The notes: a model not told the origin generated them from the sequence alone. DNA of 64,000 nt from AC-32 sp963719275 (GCA_963719275.1 CAVRBT010000004.1:731279-795278); one strand, 5' to 3'. Counted from the first letter of the stretch, positions 23,677 to 32,800 are shown. A program made the numbers and translations.

Positions 23677-25230
23677 ATGCGAAAATCGCACAGGTTCGTG
23701 CTGGTCCCGCTCGCGGCCGTGATGGCCGCCGTCGCGTTAGCCGGCGCGGCCGCCGCGGGCGACAACAACTCCGGCTTCCAGACCGCGCAGCCGGCGATGC
23801 TGACGCCCCTTGCCGCGGGCTCGACCGTGACGCCGATCATGTCCGTCGGCGAAACCCTCGGGAGCGGCTACATGCTCGAGAGCATCCCCGACGGGATCTC
23901 GCTGCAGACGCGGGGTCAGGGACGCGCCGACGTATACCTCAACCACGAGACATCGCTCGTGCCGTTCCCGTTCACCCCCGCGACTGGCGTCGGTCAGAGC
24001 GACTACACCAACGCGATGGTGAGCCACCTGACCATGAACCAGCACAGCGCAGGCGTCCTCCAGGGCAGGTACGTGATCCCGAGCAGCGCGAACTTCCAGC
24101 GCTTCTGCTCGAACTTCCTGGCGGTGGGCGGAGCCGACAACGGCTTCGAGCGGACGCTGCTGTTTACGAACGAGGAGACGAGCGACTTCGTCAACCGCAC
24201 CGGCGTCGCCTGGCCGCCCGGCCCGGGCGCCGAGCAGGCGGGCGTCGTCGTCGCGTATGACCCGCAGAGCAAGGAGTACCGGCCGATCTACGGAATGGGC
24301 CGGCACAACCACGAGAACAGCGTCGCCGTCCCCGGCTACGGGCACCCGGTGCTCCTGTCCGGCGACGACACGTTCACGGCACCGTCGTCGCAGCTGTACA
24401 TGTACACGGCGGACAGCGCCACGGCGGTTTGGAACGACGAAGGCTCGCTCTGGGCCTTCCAGTCCGACAACCCACTGGTGAATGACTACAGTGACCTGTC
24501 AGGCTCCGCCACCGCGTCCGGCCACTTCATTCCGGTGCCGCGGTCGGTCGCGCTCGGCGACCAGACGGGGCTCGAGAACTGGTCGAACGCGAACAACGTG
24601 TTCCAGTTCATCCGCGTCGAGGACATCGCCTTTGACCGGAACCACTCGAACGTCGTCTACTTCGCCGACACCGGCGAGCCGCGGGCGCTCCCGGGCCTGG
24701 GTGCCGCGCGGATGACGCGTGGACCCTCGGGCACGAGGGGTCCGTTCCCGAACGGCCGGATCTTCAAGCTGGTCCTCGACCCGACAGACGAGACGCACGT
24801 CCTGAGCCTGTCGATCCTCGTCGAGGGCGACCCGCTCGGTCCGGACAGCGCCGGCAACCCGGCGTTCATCCACAACCCGGACAACGTCGAGACCACTGGC
24901 TCGAGCGTCCTCTTCCAGGAGGACCCGGGGAGCCAGAACCAGTATGCGGCCTCGAACGCCGCGGGGACAACCGCCCGAGTCTGGCGCTACGACCTCGCCA
25001 GCGGCACGCTGAGCGTCGCGGCGAAGGTGAACCAGGCCGGCGATCCGGCAGCGGCGCAGGGGTCGTGGGAGTCGAGCGGCATCATCGACGCGTCCGAGGC
25101 GTTCGGCCCGGGCGCGTTCCTGCTCGATGTCCAAGCGCACACGATCCTGATGGACGTGCAGCAGGTCGGGACGCTCACGTTCAAGCGCGAGGGCGGCCAG
25201 CTGCTGCTCCTCCGCATCCCGGGCGCCTGA
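23677..25230 (+). CDS. Secreted PhoX-like (DUF839) phosphatase or esterase
   Basis: The protein has a Sec signal peptide (MRKSHRFVLVPLAAVMAAVALAGAAAAG) and a ~490-residue exported domain resembling the DUF839/PhoX beta-propeller family. Matching blocks include ADVYLNHETSLVPF, LLFTNEETSDFV, GRHNHENSVAVPGYGHPVLLSGDDTF, FADTGEPR, HNPDNVETTGSSVLFQEDPG and WESSGIIDASE, several with acidic residues that in PhoX bind Ca and Fe. The ATG at 23677 is preceded by AGAGGAG at ideal distance. An upstream in-frame ATG at 23644 would spoil the signal peptide. The next gene is a convergent 5'-nucleotidase. Substrate is unknown; phosphate scavenging is inferred. Confidence 0.8.
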   Translation: MRKSHRFVLVPLAAVMAAVALAGAAAAGDNNSGFQTAQPAMLTPLAAGSTVTPIMSVGETLGSGYMLESIPDGISLQTRGQGRADVYLNHETSLVPFPFTPATGVGQSDYTNAMVSHLTMNQHSAGVLQGRYVIPSSANFQRFCSNFLAVGGADNGFERTLLFTNEETSDFVNRTGVAWPPGPGAEQAGVVVAYDPQSKEYRPIYGMGRHNHENSVAVPGYGHPVLLSGDDTFTAPSSQLYMYTADSATAVWNDEGSLWAFQSDNPLVNDYSDLSGSATASGHFIPVPRSVALGDQTGLENWSNANNVFQFIRVEDIAFDRNHSNVVYFADTGEPRALPGLGAARMTRGPSGTRGPFPNGRIFKLVLDPTDETHVLSLSILVEGDPLGPDSAGNPAFIHNPDNVETTGSSVLFQEDPGSQNQYAASNAAGTTARVWRYDLASGTLSVAAKVNQAGDPAAAQGSWESSGIIDASEAFGPGAFLLDVQAHTILMDVQQVGTLTFKREGGQLLLLRIPGA

Positions 25231-25237
25231 GTCGAAG

Positions 25238-25268
25238 CGGCGGCCGGGGCTTTGCGCCCCGGCCGCCG
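25238..25268. terminator. Strong bidirectional hairpin between convergent genes
   Basis: A perfect 13-bp stem (arms CGGCGGCCGGGGC and GCCCCGGCCGCCG) with a TTTGC loop fills the 57-bp gap between the convergent PhoX-like and nucleotidase genes. It can fold on both transcripts. No T-run follows. Confidence 0.8.
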
Positions 25269-25287
25269 GCTCGGTGTCCATGCCTGC

Positions 25288-27204
25288 CTAGGGCTTGGCG
25301 ATGATCCGGTTCAGCGGCGGAACGGCGATGCCCGCGGGCTCAGCCGCCTGGAAGGCCGCCACGAAGGCGTCGATGTCCTGGGCTCCGCCGAGAGCGTTCG
25401 TGCCCTCGTTGAAGACCGTGAACCCATCGCCTCCGGTCGCGAGGAAGTTGTTCATCGTGATGCGGAACGAGTCCGTCGGCTGGACCTCCACCCCGTCGAC
25501 CCACATCCGACCAATCTTGTCAGCGCAGGTGGCGGCGGTCGGAGCCGACTCGTACTTGAACGTCGAGGAGATCTGGAGGACGCGTCCTCCCGGCGGAGCC
25601 GTGCTGCCGTTGCAGGGCACACCGCCCGCCTGGAACTGCTGCTGCAGCAGTCGGCGGATCATGTCGCCCGTCATCGTCTTCGTGACGAGGCTGTTGCCGA
25701 ACGGCTGAACCAGGAAGGCCTCGCCGTATGTCACTTCGCCGATCGCCTCGCCGCCGGGCGAGATCGCCGTCCGCAGCAGGTCGGCGCGGATGCCGCCCGG
25801 GTTCATGAAGGCGAACCGGGCGCCGCCCAGGTTCGCCGGCTGCGTCGCCGCGAACTGTCCGTCCGCGATTACATCGCCGAGCGCGGACTCGCCGAAGGCC
25901 GTTGCGGCCCGCGTGAGGTCGCCCTGGATACGGCCGATCACGCGGTTGGCAAGCGGTGCCGAGGCCGTCAGGTACTGGTCAACGACCGCCTGCACCTGCG
26001 GATCCGCCTTCGAGGGATCCGGCTGGCGTACGACGCCGGGCCCCGATGCGTTGAGCGCGTTGTCGACGATCGAGTTCTGTGCGCTCGCCTCGACGAGCTC
26101 GCCTGTCTTGTCGTCGATCGTCAGGGTGATGTCGCTGAGAATGCGCCCGAACGAGGAGGCGCTCGTGATCAGCCGCGTCACGCCCCCGGTGGTGATCGTG
26201 CAGCGGTACTCCGCGTGCGTGTGGGCCGAGACGATCACCTTGATGCTCGGATCGAGCCTGCTCGCGATGTCGGCGATCGCGCTGCCCGCCAGGTTCCCGG
26301 CGCAGCCGTTCAGCGCCGCGGTACCCGACTGGAAGCCGCCCTCGTGGATGACCAGCACCCACGTGTGTGGAGCGTCCTCGGCGTTCCCGACCTGCTTCGC
26401 GTTCTGCACGACGCGATTGGCCGCATCCGCCTCGTCCTGGAACGTCAGCCCAGCGACACCCGTCGGGGTGACGATCGTCGGCGTCGACTCGAGCACTTCG
26501 CCGAGGAAGCCGACCGTGAACTTCTTGCCGCTGTCCGACTTGATGCGCCGCGTCGCGACCTCGGGGAACAGCGTCTCGCCGGTCGCGTCTACGACCACGT
26601 TCGTCGACAGGTACTGGAAGTCGGCGCCCGGGTAGACGTCGGTCGTTCCGCCGTCCGCAAGTCCGTAGGGAGCGGCCGTGCAGCCGTCGACTGGCTTGCA
26701 GCCGCCCTCCTGGATGCGCAGCAGCTCGTCTTTGCCCTTGTCGAACTCGTGGTTGCCGACCGACGCGAGGTCGACCTTCATCAGGTTCGAGGCGATGGTG
26801 ATCGGCTCCTCGAAGAAGAGGCCGTTCGCAAGCTGGCTCGCGCCGATGTTGTCGCCGGCCAAGACCGTCACCTGCTTGTCGCCGTACTGCGCCTGCCTCT
26901 CCTTGACGGACTTCGCGAGGAAGGCTGCGCCGCCCGCGAAATGCCCGTAGATGTTCTGGCTCCCCGGGTCCAGCGTCCCGTGGAGGTCGTTGAACGCCAA
27001 CAGGTGCAGGTCCGTCGTCCGCGCCGGCCGCTTGGCGAAGCTGACCACGACCTGGTCGGAGAGCGACTTCGCTCCCGAGATCGTGATGTTCGCGTTGGCA
27101 CGGTTCGGTGCCGCGAGCGGCGCCGCCAGCACGACACCCGTTGCCACCGCGGCGAGCGCCACGGGCGCTGCCCAGCCACGGATCCACTTCGGTGTCCTCA
27201 ACAT
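25288..27204 (-). CDS. Secreted 5'-nucleotidase / metallophosphoesterase (UshA-like)
   Basis: The 638-residue exported protein has an N-terminal signal peptide (WIRGWAAPVALAAVATGVVLAAPLAA). It then has a calcineurin-like metallophosphatase domain with LLAFNDLHGTLDP, VLAGDNIGAS, SVGNHEFDKG, and VSAHTHAEYRC, followed by a 5'-nucleotidase C-terminal domain with MNPGGIRADLL and NNFLATGGDGFTVF. Such enzymes remove phosphate from extracellular nucleotides. The start ATG at 27204 has GAGAGGGCGA upstream. It is convergent with the PhoX-like gene across a strong hairpin and divergent from the permease pair. The whole region looks like an extracellular phosphorus- or nucleoside-salvage set, by inference. 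Confidence 0.92.
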   Translation of the reverse strand: MLRTPKWIRGWAAPVALAAVATGVVLAAPLAAPNRANANITISGAKSLSDQVVVSFAKRPARTTDLHLLAFNDLHGTLDPGSQNIYGHFAGGAAFLAKSVKERQAQYGDKQVTVLAGDNIGASQLANGLFFEEPITIASNLMKVDLASVGNHEFDKGKDELLRIQEGGCKPVDGCTAAPYGLADGGTTDVYPGADFQYLSTNVVVDATGETLFPEVATRRIKSDSGKKFTVGFLGEVLESTPTIVTPTGVAGLTFQDEADAANRVVQNAKQVGNAEDAPHTWVLVIHEGGFQSGTAALNGCAGNLAGSAIADIASRLDPSIKVIVSAHTHAEYRCTITTGGVTRLITSASSFGRILSDITLTIDDKTGELVEASAQNSIVDNALNASGPGVVRQPDPSKADPQVQAVVDQYLTASAPLANRVIGRIQGDLTRAATAFGESALGDVIADGQFAATQPANLGGARFAFMNPGGIRADLLRTAISPGGEAIGEVTYGEAFLVQPFGNSLVTKTMTGDMIRRLLQQQFQAGGVPCNGSTAPPGGRVLQISSTFKYESAPTAATCADKIGRMWVDGVEVQPTDSFRITMNNFLATGGDGFTVFNEGTNALGGAQDIDAFVAAFQAAEPAGIAVPPLNRIIAKP

Positions 27205-27310
27205 CAGATGTCGCCCTCTCTCTCCCTAGACAGGACTGCGTGCGCGCGCATCCTTTCATGTCGCATTGGCACGAACAAGCCCCGAACTGCAGCGTTTTGC
27301 AGCGGGTTGC

Positions 27311-27316
27311 TAGGCT
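27311..27316 (+). promoter_or_regulatory. -10-like hexamer TAGGCT upstream of permease gene
   Basis: TAGGCT lies 9 nt before the ATG at 27326, matching the spacing of other putatively leaderless genes here. Confidence 0.4.
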
Positions 27317-27325
27317 CGCGGCCCT

Positions 27326-28345
27326 ATGCACGCCGGGGACGAGGCGGCCGTTGGCGGGGTCGGCGGGACCGAGGCGCACAAACGGCACACGGGCAGGCCG
27401 GCGGCTCTCGGGATCGCCGTCGTCGCCTTCGTGGTCGTCGTGGCGGCGGCTTGTCGACCGCTGCTCGAGCGGCTCCTCGACGACCCCGCCGTAGCCCACT
27501 GGTCGACGATCTTCGTCGCGATCACCGTGCAGGCCATGCCGTTTCTCGTGCTCGGCGTCGGCGTGAGCGCAGCGGTCGCCGCGCTCGTCCCGAGCGGCTT
27601 CCTGCCCGGCGTGCTGCCAAAGCGGCCGTCGCTGTCGGTCCCGGTCGCGGCGGTCGCAGGGGCAGCGCTCCCGGGCTGCGAGTGCGGCTCGGTCCCGATC
27701 GCGAGGCGGCTGATGGGTCAGGGCGTGCAGCCGGCGGCGGCACTGACGTTCCTGCTCTCGTCGCCGGCGATCAATCCCGTCGTCCTCGTCGCGACAGCCG
27801 TGGCCTTCCCTGGCAAGCCGGAGGTCGTGGCGGCACGGGCTCTCGCGAGCCTGCTGGCGGCCACGGCCGTCGGCCTGGTCTGGGCGCGCTTCGGCCGTGA
27901 TGACCTGCTCGCGCGAGTCCGCCGCCCTCGGCACGCCGAGGGCTCCCGCCTCACCGTGCTCACCGCGACCGCGCAGCACGACCTGCTCCAGGCCGGGGGC
28001 TTCCTGATCGTCGGCGCGGCCACTGCGGCGACGCTGCAGACCGCAGTTCCGCGAAGCGTCGTCGACTCGTTCGCGAACCACCAGGCGATCGCGCTGCTAG
28101 CGCTCGCCGGCCTTGCCGTCGTCATGGCGATCTGCTCGGAGGCCGACGCTTTCGTCGCCGCCAGCCTGACCCAATTCTCGCTCAGCGCGCGCCTGGCGTT
28201 CATGGTTGTCGGGCCGATGGTCGACGTGAAGCTGATCGCTCTTCAGGCGGGCACGTTCGGGAGCCGCTTCGCCGCTCGCTTCGCGCCGTTGACGTTCGCG
28301 GCCGCGACGGGCTCCGCCGCGCTCGTCGGCTGGTGGCTGCTGTGA
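27326..28345 (+). CDS. Permease, ArsP/DUF318 family (PF03773)
   Basis: The 339-residue protein has about eight to ten transmembrane helices and the family signature LPGCECGSVPIARRLMGQG with paired cysteines, plus LLSSPAINPVVLVATAVAF and ICSEADAFVAASL. The family includes methylarsenite exporters (ArsP) and uncharacterised two-component permeases. The N-terminal 25 residues are hydrophilic. The stop overlaps the start of a TIGR03943-family protein (GTGA), its usual partner. Substrate is unknown. Confidence 0.85.
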   Translation: MHAGDEAAVGGVGGTEAHKRHTGRPAALGIAVVAFVVVVAAACRPLLERLLDDPAVAHWSTIFVAITVQAMPFLVLGVGVSAAVAALVPSGFLPGVLPKRPSLSVPVAAVAGAALPGCECGSVPIARRLMGQGVQPAAALTFLLSSPAINPVVLVATAVAFPGKPEVVAARALASLLAATAVGLVWARFGRDDLLARVRRPRHAEGSRLTVLTATAQHDLLQAGGFLIVGAATAATLQTAVPRSVVDSFANHQAIALLALAGLAVVMAICSEADAFVAASLTQFSLSARLAFMVVGPMVDVKLIALQAGTFGSRFAARFAPLTFAAATGSAALVGWWLL

Positions 28346-29043
28346 CCGCGGCCGGAGGCACGATCAGCGTGCTCGTGGGGGCGGTGCTGCTCCGCCTCTC
28401 GCTGACCGGGACCTACGAGCGCTACGTCCGCGTGGAGATGGGCCCCTGGCTGACGGTGGCGGGCCTGGTGGTCGTCGTGTTCGGGCTCGCAACGCTGGTG
28501 AGGGCCCTCCGCGGCGCGACACCCTTCGACGCTCACGACCACGGAGACGACCACCACCACGCAGGGGGGATCGGGGTCGGGTGGCTCCTGCTCGCGCCCA
28601 TCGCGGCGCTCTTGCTCGTCGCGCCGCCGACGCTCGGCAGCTACGGCGTCGGTCGAGCCGCAGCCGTCGACGTACGCGCGGGCGCGCCGGTGTTCAGCGC
28701 CCTCCCGCAGAATCGCGATCCCGTGCCGATGACCCTGCTCGAGTTCGGCCAACGGGCCTTCGACCACGACGGCGCGAGCGTCAGAGGCGTGCCGGTGAAG
28801 CTGACCGGATTCGTCGCCGGCGCCGACAGCGGCGGCTTCAAGCTGGCCCGGTACCAGATCGCCTGCTGCGCGGCGGACGCGCTGCCCATGGTCGTGCGGG
28901 TCGTGGGGACGACCGGGCAGGCCCCACCGTCCGACCAGTGGGTCGTCGCCACCGGCACCTTCCAGCCGGGCGGCGACGAGGTGCCGCGACTCGCAGCGAC
29001 GAGCGTGGTGCAGATACCGCCGCCGCGCGACCCCTACGAGTAG
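28342..29043 (+). CDS. TIGR03943-family putative permease subunit with His-rich loop
   Basis: This 233-residue protein is the standard partner of PF03773 permeases. It has two or three N-terminal membrane helices (VLVGAVLLRLSLTG, TVAGLVVVVFGLATL, LLLAPIAALLLVAP) separated by a histidine- and aspartate-rich loop (HDHGDDHHHAGG). An extracytoplasmic domain with VKLTGFVAGADSGGFKLARYQIACCAADALPMVVRV follows, where the Cys-Cys pair is typical. The GTG start overlaps the permease stop. The His-rich loop suggests metal binding, but this is inference. Confidence 0.85.
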   Translation: MTAAGGTISVLVGAVLLRLSLTGTYERYVRVEMGPWLTVAGLVVVVFGLATLVRALRGATPFDAHDHGDDHHHAGGIGVGWLLLAPIAALLLVAPPTLGSYGVGRAAAVDVRAGAPVFSALPQNRDPVPMTLLEFGQRAFDHDGASVRGVPVKLTGFVAGADSGGFKLARYQIACCAADALPMVVRVVGTTGQAPPSDQWVVATGTFQPGGDEVPRLAATSVVQIPPPRDPYE

Positions 29044-29201
29044 GCACCACGAGGCCCGCCGAAGGTACCAAAGCGGTTAGCACGGGCGCGCTTGCAGCCC
29101 TTTTCATCAGCCTGCAGCCTCTCGGACGGATGCCGGTTGGACTAGCCCATATCGGCGTCTAGATTCGCCCGCGAAGCCTCGCCAACCACCGAGGAGGGCT
29201 C

Positions 29202-31409
29202 ATGAAGGGGAGACGGAGGAGCGTCCTTGCCGCGCTTGCGGTCGTGGCGCTCGCGGCGGCCGTCGTGCTCGGCGTGTCGTCGCATTCGGTCGGCACCAGG
29301 CCGGCCGCGGCGGCGCCCGCAAGCGGGTGCACGTTCGCCAACGGCATCAAGCACGTGATCCAGATCCAGTTCGACAACACGCACTTCCTGCGGGACAACG
29401 CCAACGTCCCGTCCGACCTCGAGCAGATGCCGCACTTGTTGAACTTCATCAAGGGCAACGGCACGCTGCTGACAAACGACCACACCGTCCTGATCTCGCA
29501 CACCGCGACGGGGATCCTCACGACGCAGACAGGTGTCTACCCCGACCGCATGGGGCAGCCGGTCTCGAACAGCTTCCGGTACTTCACCCCGAGCGGGGCG
29601 ACCCGCACCGGCGTCGCCTTCGCGTACTGGACCGCGCCGCTCTTCGACCCGGCCGGGCCGCCCTTCCCCCCCGCGGGTCAGACCGACCTCACGCCCGAGA
29701 TGATCAACGAGAACGGCAAGATCGCCCCGGCTCCGTGGGTGCCGTTCACGCGCAATGGCTGCGACGTCGGCGAGGTCGCGACGGCGAACACGATCCTCGA
29801 GAACACGGGCATCGACATCCCGTCGTTCTTCGGGCCCGGGTCGCCCGAGGCGATCCAGGCGAACGCCGACAGCCCCGGCGCTTCCGCGACGCAGACGTTT
29901 GCCGACTACGTCGGCCTCGGCGTTCACTGCGCCCAGGTTTCGGCGATCTGCTCCGCCTCGACCCACGCGCATGCGGATCTGCTTCCGGACGAGCCCGGCG
30001 GATACAGCGGGTTCAACGCACTGATGGGCGCGAAGTACGTCGACCCGGTGATCCAGCCGAACGGGCCGATGACAGACCTGAGCGGCAACGTGATCCAGGA
30101 CCAGAACGGGCACGTCGGCTTCCCCGGCTTCGACGGGATGGAGGCCACGGTCTCGCTGTCCTGGGTCGCGCAGATGCAGGAGGCCGGGATCCCGGTGACC
30201 TACGCGTACGTCTCGGACGCGCACGACGCGCACGGCACCTCCGGAAACATCCACTTCGCGTACGCGCCAGGTGAAGCCGGCTACACCCAGCAGCTGCACG
30301 ACTACGACCAGGCGTTCGAGCAGTTCTTCAACCGGCTCGCCGCGGACGGGATCAACAAGTCGAACACGCTGTTCCTGTTCACCGTCGACGAGGGCGACCA
30401 CTTCGCCGGCTCGCAGCCGAACAACCCGGAGTGCGACGGCGTCACGGTCGCGTGCGACTACACCGGGAAACCGGTGGGCGAGATCAACGCCAACCTGAGC
30501 GCGATGGTCAGGACGCAGTTCGGCGACCTGACGCCGTTCACCGTCCACTCCGACATCGCCCCGAACGTCTACATCACGGGCAACCCGTCGCAGACGGACC
30601 CGGTCACGCGGAACCTCGAGCGGGAGATGGCGCAGCTCCACTGGACGAACCCCTACACGGGCCTCGACCAGCACGACATCATGGTGGCGCTCGCCGACAA
30701 GACCGAGATGAAGACGCTGCACATGATCACGGCGGACCCGTTCCGGACGCCGACGTTCACGCCGTTCGCCGATCCCGACTGGTTCTTCTTCGCCTCGGGC
30801 TCGCCCGCGACCTGCGCGACGCAGGCGGCCTGTGCCTCCATTCCGCCGCGGTCGAACAGCAGCTTCGCCTGGAACCACGGATCGGTCCAGGACGAGATCG
30901 CATCGACCTGGGCCGGGTACGTCGGGCCCGGGATCAAGAACCTCGGCGACACCAACAGTGTGTGGACGGACCACACCGACCACCGGCCGACGCTGCTGAC
31001 GATGCTCGGGCTGAAGGACGATTACCAGACCGACGGCCGGACGGTGACGGAGATCGCGAGCGAGAACGCACTGCCGGTCAGTCTGCGCGTCCACCATCCG
31101 AGCCTCGAGAAGCTGTCGGCGTCGTACAAGCAGCTGATGGCGTCGTTCGGGACGTTCGCGATGGACACGCTGATCGCCTCGACGCACGGCCTGGCGAGCA
31201 ACTCGCCCGGCGACCAGACCTACACCGACACCGAGAACGCGATCGCCTCGCTGACGAGCCGGCGCGACGCGCTCGCGACCGAGATCCGGACAGGGCTCAA
31301 CCAGGCCGAGTTCGACGGCGTCAAGTTGAGCGAGAACCAGATCAGGGCGTGGACTCGGGCTGCCGACGACCTGCTCGCGCAGGCGCAGGCCCTGGCTGCC
31401 TCGTCCTGA
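29202..31409 (+). CDS. Secreted alkaline-phosphatase-superfamily hydrolase
   Basis: The 735-residue protein has a signal peptide (VLAALAVVALAAAVVLGVSSHSVG). Its body resembles the alkaline phosphatase/phosphodiesterase superfamily: HVIQIQFDNTHFLRDN near residue 50 as a candidate first metal site, TLFLFTVDEGDHFAG near residue 395, and WTDHTDHRPTLLTMLGL near residue 590 as a candidate DH-xxx-H metal site. The exact substrate class (phosphodiester, phospholipid or sulfate) cannot be assigned. A GAGGAGG ribosome-binding site precedes the ATG, and TAGATT at 29159-29164 may be the -10, so this gene has a conventional leader. Its 3' end overlaps the convergent rluB gene by 68 bp. Confidence 0.75.
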   Translation: MKGRRRSVLAALAVVALAAAVVLGVSSHSVGTRPAAAAPASGCTFANGIKHVIQIQFDNTHFLRDNANVPSDLEQMPHLLNFIKGNGTLLTNDHTVLISHTATGILTTQTGVYPDRMGQPVSNSFRYFTPSGATRTGVAFAYWTAPLFDPAGPPFPPAGQTDLTPEMINENGKIAPAPWVPFTRNGCDVGEVATANTILENTGIDIPSFFGPGSPEAIQANADSPGASATQTFADYVGLGVHCAQVSAICSASTHAHADLLPDEPGGYSGFNALMGAKYVDPVIQPNGPMTDLSGNVIQDQNGHVGFPGFDGMEATVSLSWVAQMQEAGIPVTYAYVSDAHDAHGTSGNIHFAYAPGEAGYTQQLHDYDQAFEQFFNRLAADGINKSNTLFLFTVDEGDHFAGSQPNNPECDGVTVACDYTGKPVGEINANLSAMVRTQFGDLTPFTVHSDIAPNVYITGNPSQTDPVTRNLEREMAQLHWTNPYTGLDQHDIMVALADKTEMKTLHMITADPFRTPTFTPFADPDWFFFASGSPATCATQAACASIPPRSNSSFAWNHGSVQDEIASTWAGYVGPGIKNLGDTNSVWTDHTDHRPTLLTMLGLKDDYQTDGRTVTEIASENALPVSLRVHHPSLEKLSASYKQLMASFGTFAMDTLIASTHGLASNSPGDQTYTDTENAIASLTSRRDALATEIRTGLNQAEFDGVKLSENQIRAWTRAADDLLAQAQALAASS

Positions 31410-32079
31410 GCTGATCAACCTCGGAGGGCTCGAGCTCGCGCCACGCGCCGGGCTCGAGCCCTTCGAGCGTCAGGCCCGCGTAGCGGCTGCGGTGCAGGCG
31501 CGTGACCGGTTGGCCGACGGCGGCGAGCATGCGCTTCACCTGGTGCTTGCGGCCTTCGTGGATGCTCAGCTCGACGGTGCCCGGGCCGAGGAGCCTGACT
31601 TCGGCGGGGGCGGTCGGGCCGTCGTCGAGGTCGATCCCTGCGCGGAGGCGCTCGAGCGTGTCTTCTGACGGGTCGCCCTCGACCCGGGCCTCGTAGACCT
31701 TCTCGACCTCGTAGCGTGGGTGTGCGAGGCGGTGCGCGAGCTCGCCGTCGTTCGTGAGCAGGAGCGCGCCGGTCGTGTCGGCGTCGAGCCGGCCCACCGG
31801 GACGACCCGCGCCGGGTGGTCGACCAGGTCGACGACCGTTCTGCGGCCCCGGGGGTCGCGCGCGGTCGTCACCGTGCCCGCGGGCTTGTGCAGGAGCACG
31901 TAGGTCAAGGGCTGGAGCTCCACCCGGCTGCCGTCCAGCTCGACGCGGTCGCGGCTCTCGACAAACGTGTTCAGCTGCGCGGGCTCGCCGTTGACGGTCA
32001 CGCGGCCCGCCTTGATCAGCTCGTCCGCGCCTCGGCGCGAGGCGACGCCCGCCCGCGCGAGAAAGGCGTTCAGCCTCAC
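31342..32079 (-). CDS. Large-subunit rRNA pseudouridine synthase (RluB/RsuA family)
   Basis: The N-terminal S4 RNA-binding domain (MRLNAFLARAGVASRRGADELIKAGRVTVNG) is followed by the catalytic domain with VLLHKPAGTVTT, PVGRLDADTTGALLLTNDGELAHRL (catalytic Asp) and SIHEGRKHQVKRMLAAVGQPV. The length of 245 residues is typical. In Actinobacteria and Firmicutes this gene usually follows scpA-scpB; here it is near them but separated by an SDR gene and an opposite-strand gene. The start overlaps the SDR stop (ATGA), and the 3' end overlaps the convergent phosphatase gene. Confidence 0.94.
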   Translation of the reverse strand: MRLNAFLARAGVASRRGADELIKAGRVTVNGEPAQLNTFVESRDRVELDGSRVELQPLTYVLLHKPAGTVTTARDPRGRRTVVDLVDHPARVVPVGRLDADTTGALLLTNDGELAHRLAHPRYEVEKVYEARVEGDPSEDTLERLRAGIDLDDGPTAPAEVRLLGPGTVELSIHEGRKHQVKRMLAAVGQPVTRLHRSRYAGLTLEGLEPGAWRELEPSEVDQLRTRQPGPAPARAGRRQPESTP

Positions 32080-32786
32080 GGGTCCCGCGGCATGGCGAAC
32101 GTCTCGCCTCCCGCGGGCCGAACCACGACCCGCCCGCCGGACGTGTCGTCCCGGATCAGATCGAGGACGATGCGCGCAATCTCGTCGGCGCTCACGAGCT
32201 CCGGTACCTCGGCGCGCTCCTCGTCGGTCATCGACGCGAGGCTGCGCTGAACGGCCGGCGTCTCGACCCAGTCCGGGCAGATGCAGCTGACGCGGACGCC
32301 TCGCGTCTCGCCCAGCGCACCCGCGAAGCGCATCATTCCGGCCTTGGCGACGGCGTACTCCGGTGCGTCGTGACGACTCAATCCGTAGCCGGCGATCGAC
32401 GAGACGTTCACAATCGCGCCGCCCGCAGTCATCGCCTCGAGTGCGAGCTGTGTGGCGACCATCGCGCTGCGGAGATTGAGGTCGAGGGTGCGGCTCCAGT
32501 GCTCGACCGGCGCGTCCGGGTAGTACGGCGCGGGCGCGCCGCCCGCGTTGTTGACCAGGATCGCGAGGCCGTCGGCGGCGGCGATCAGCGCGCGCAGGTC
32601 GTCGTCGACGAGCGCGTCGGCGTGGACGAAGCGGCCACCCAGCTCCTCCGCCGTGCGCAGTCCCGCCTCGTCGTCGACGTCGGCGAGCACGATTTCCGCG
32701 CCCGCCGCTGTCAGCGCCTTTGCGATCGCCCGCCCGATCCCGGCCGCCCCGCCGGTGACGATCGCGGCCTTGCCTTGGACGTCCAC
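32076..32786 (-). CDS. Short-chain dehydrogenase/reductase
   Basis: A 236-residue classical SDR: cofactor motif TGGAAGIG near residue 12, NNAGGAPAP, catalytic Ser in VNVSSIAGYG, and YAVAK catalytic Tyr-Lys. The Asp after the second strand (LADVDDEAG) favours NAD over NADP. I prefer the GTG at 32786 to one at 32813, because the latter would overlap the divergent GYD gene, and CATACT lies 6 nt before 32786. Substrate is not predictable. The stop overlaps the rluB start. Confidence 0.92.
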   Translation of the reverse strand: MDVQGKAAIVTGGAAGIGRAIAKALTAAGAEIVLADVDDEAGLRTAEELGGRFVHADALVDDDLRALIAAADGLAILVNNAGGAPAPYYPDAPVEHWSRTLDLNLRSAMVATQLALEAMTAGGAIVNVSSIAGYGLSRHDAPEYAVAKAGMMRFAGALGETRGVRVSCICPDWVETPAVQRSLASMTDEERAEVPELVSADEIARIVLDLIRDDTSGGRVVVRPAGGETFAMPRDP

Positions 32787-32792
32787 GGCCGG

Positions 32793-32800
32793 AGTATGGT
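32793..32800. promoter_or_regulatory. Interleaved divergent -10 hexamers of SDR and GYD genes
   Basis: AGTATGGT reads as TATGGT on the plus strand, 6 nt before the GYD GTG, and as CATACT on the minus strand, 6 nt before the SDR GTG. The two hexamers share 4 bp. The whole intergenic space is only 20 bp. Confidence 0.5.

Noticed and set aside
25252..27900. An 882-codon open frame antisense to the 5'-nucleotidase
   Set aside because: Long antisense frames are expected in GC-rich genes. Its translation is Arg/Ala-rich with no family motifs, while the opposite strand encodes a clear enzyme with signal peptide and catalytic residues.
29142..31418. A 758-codon minus-strand open frame opposite the secreted hydrolase
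   Set aside because: Composition is biased to Arg, Val and Asp with no recognisable domain; it mirrors codon bias of the real plus-strand gene.
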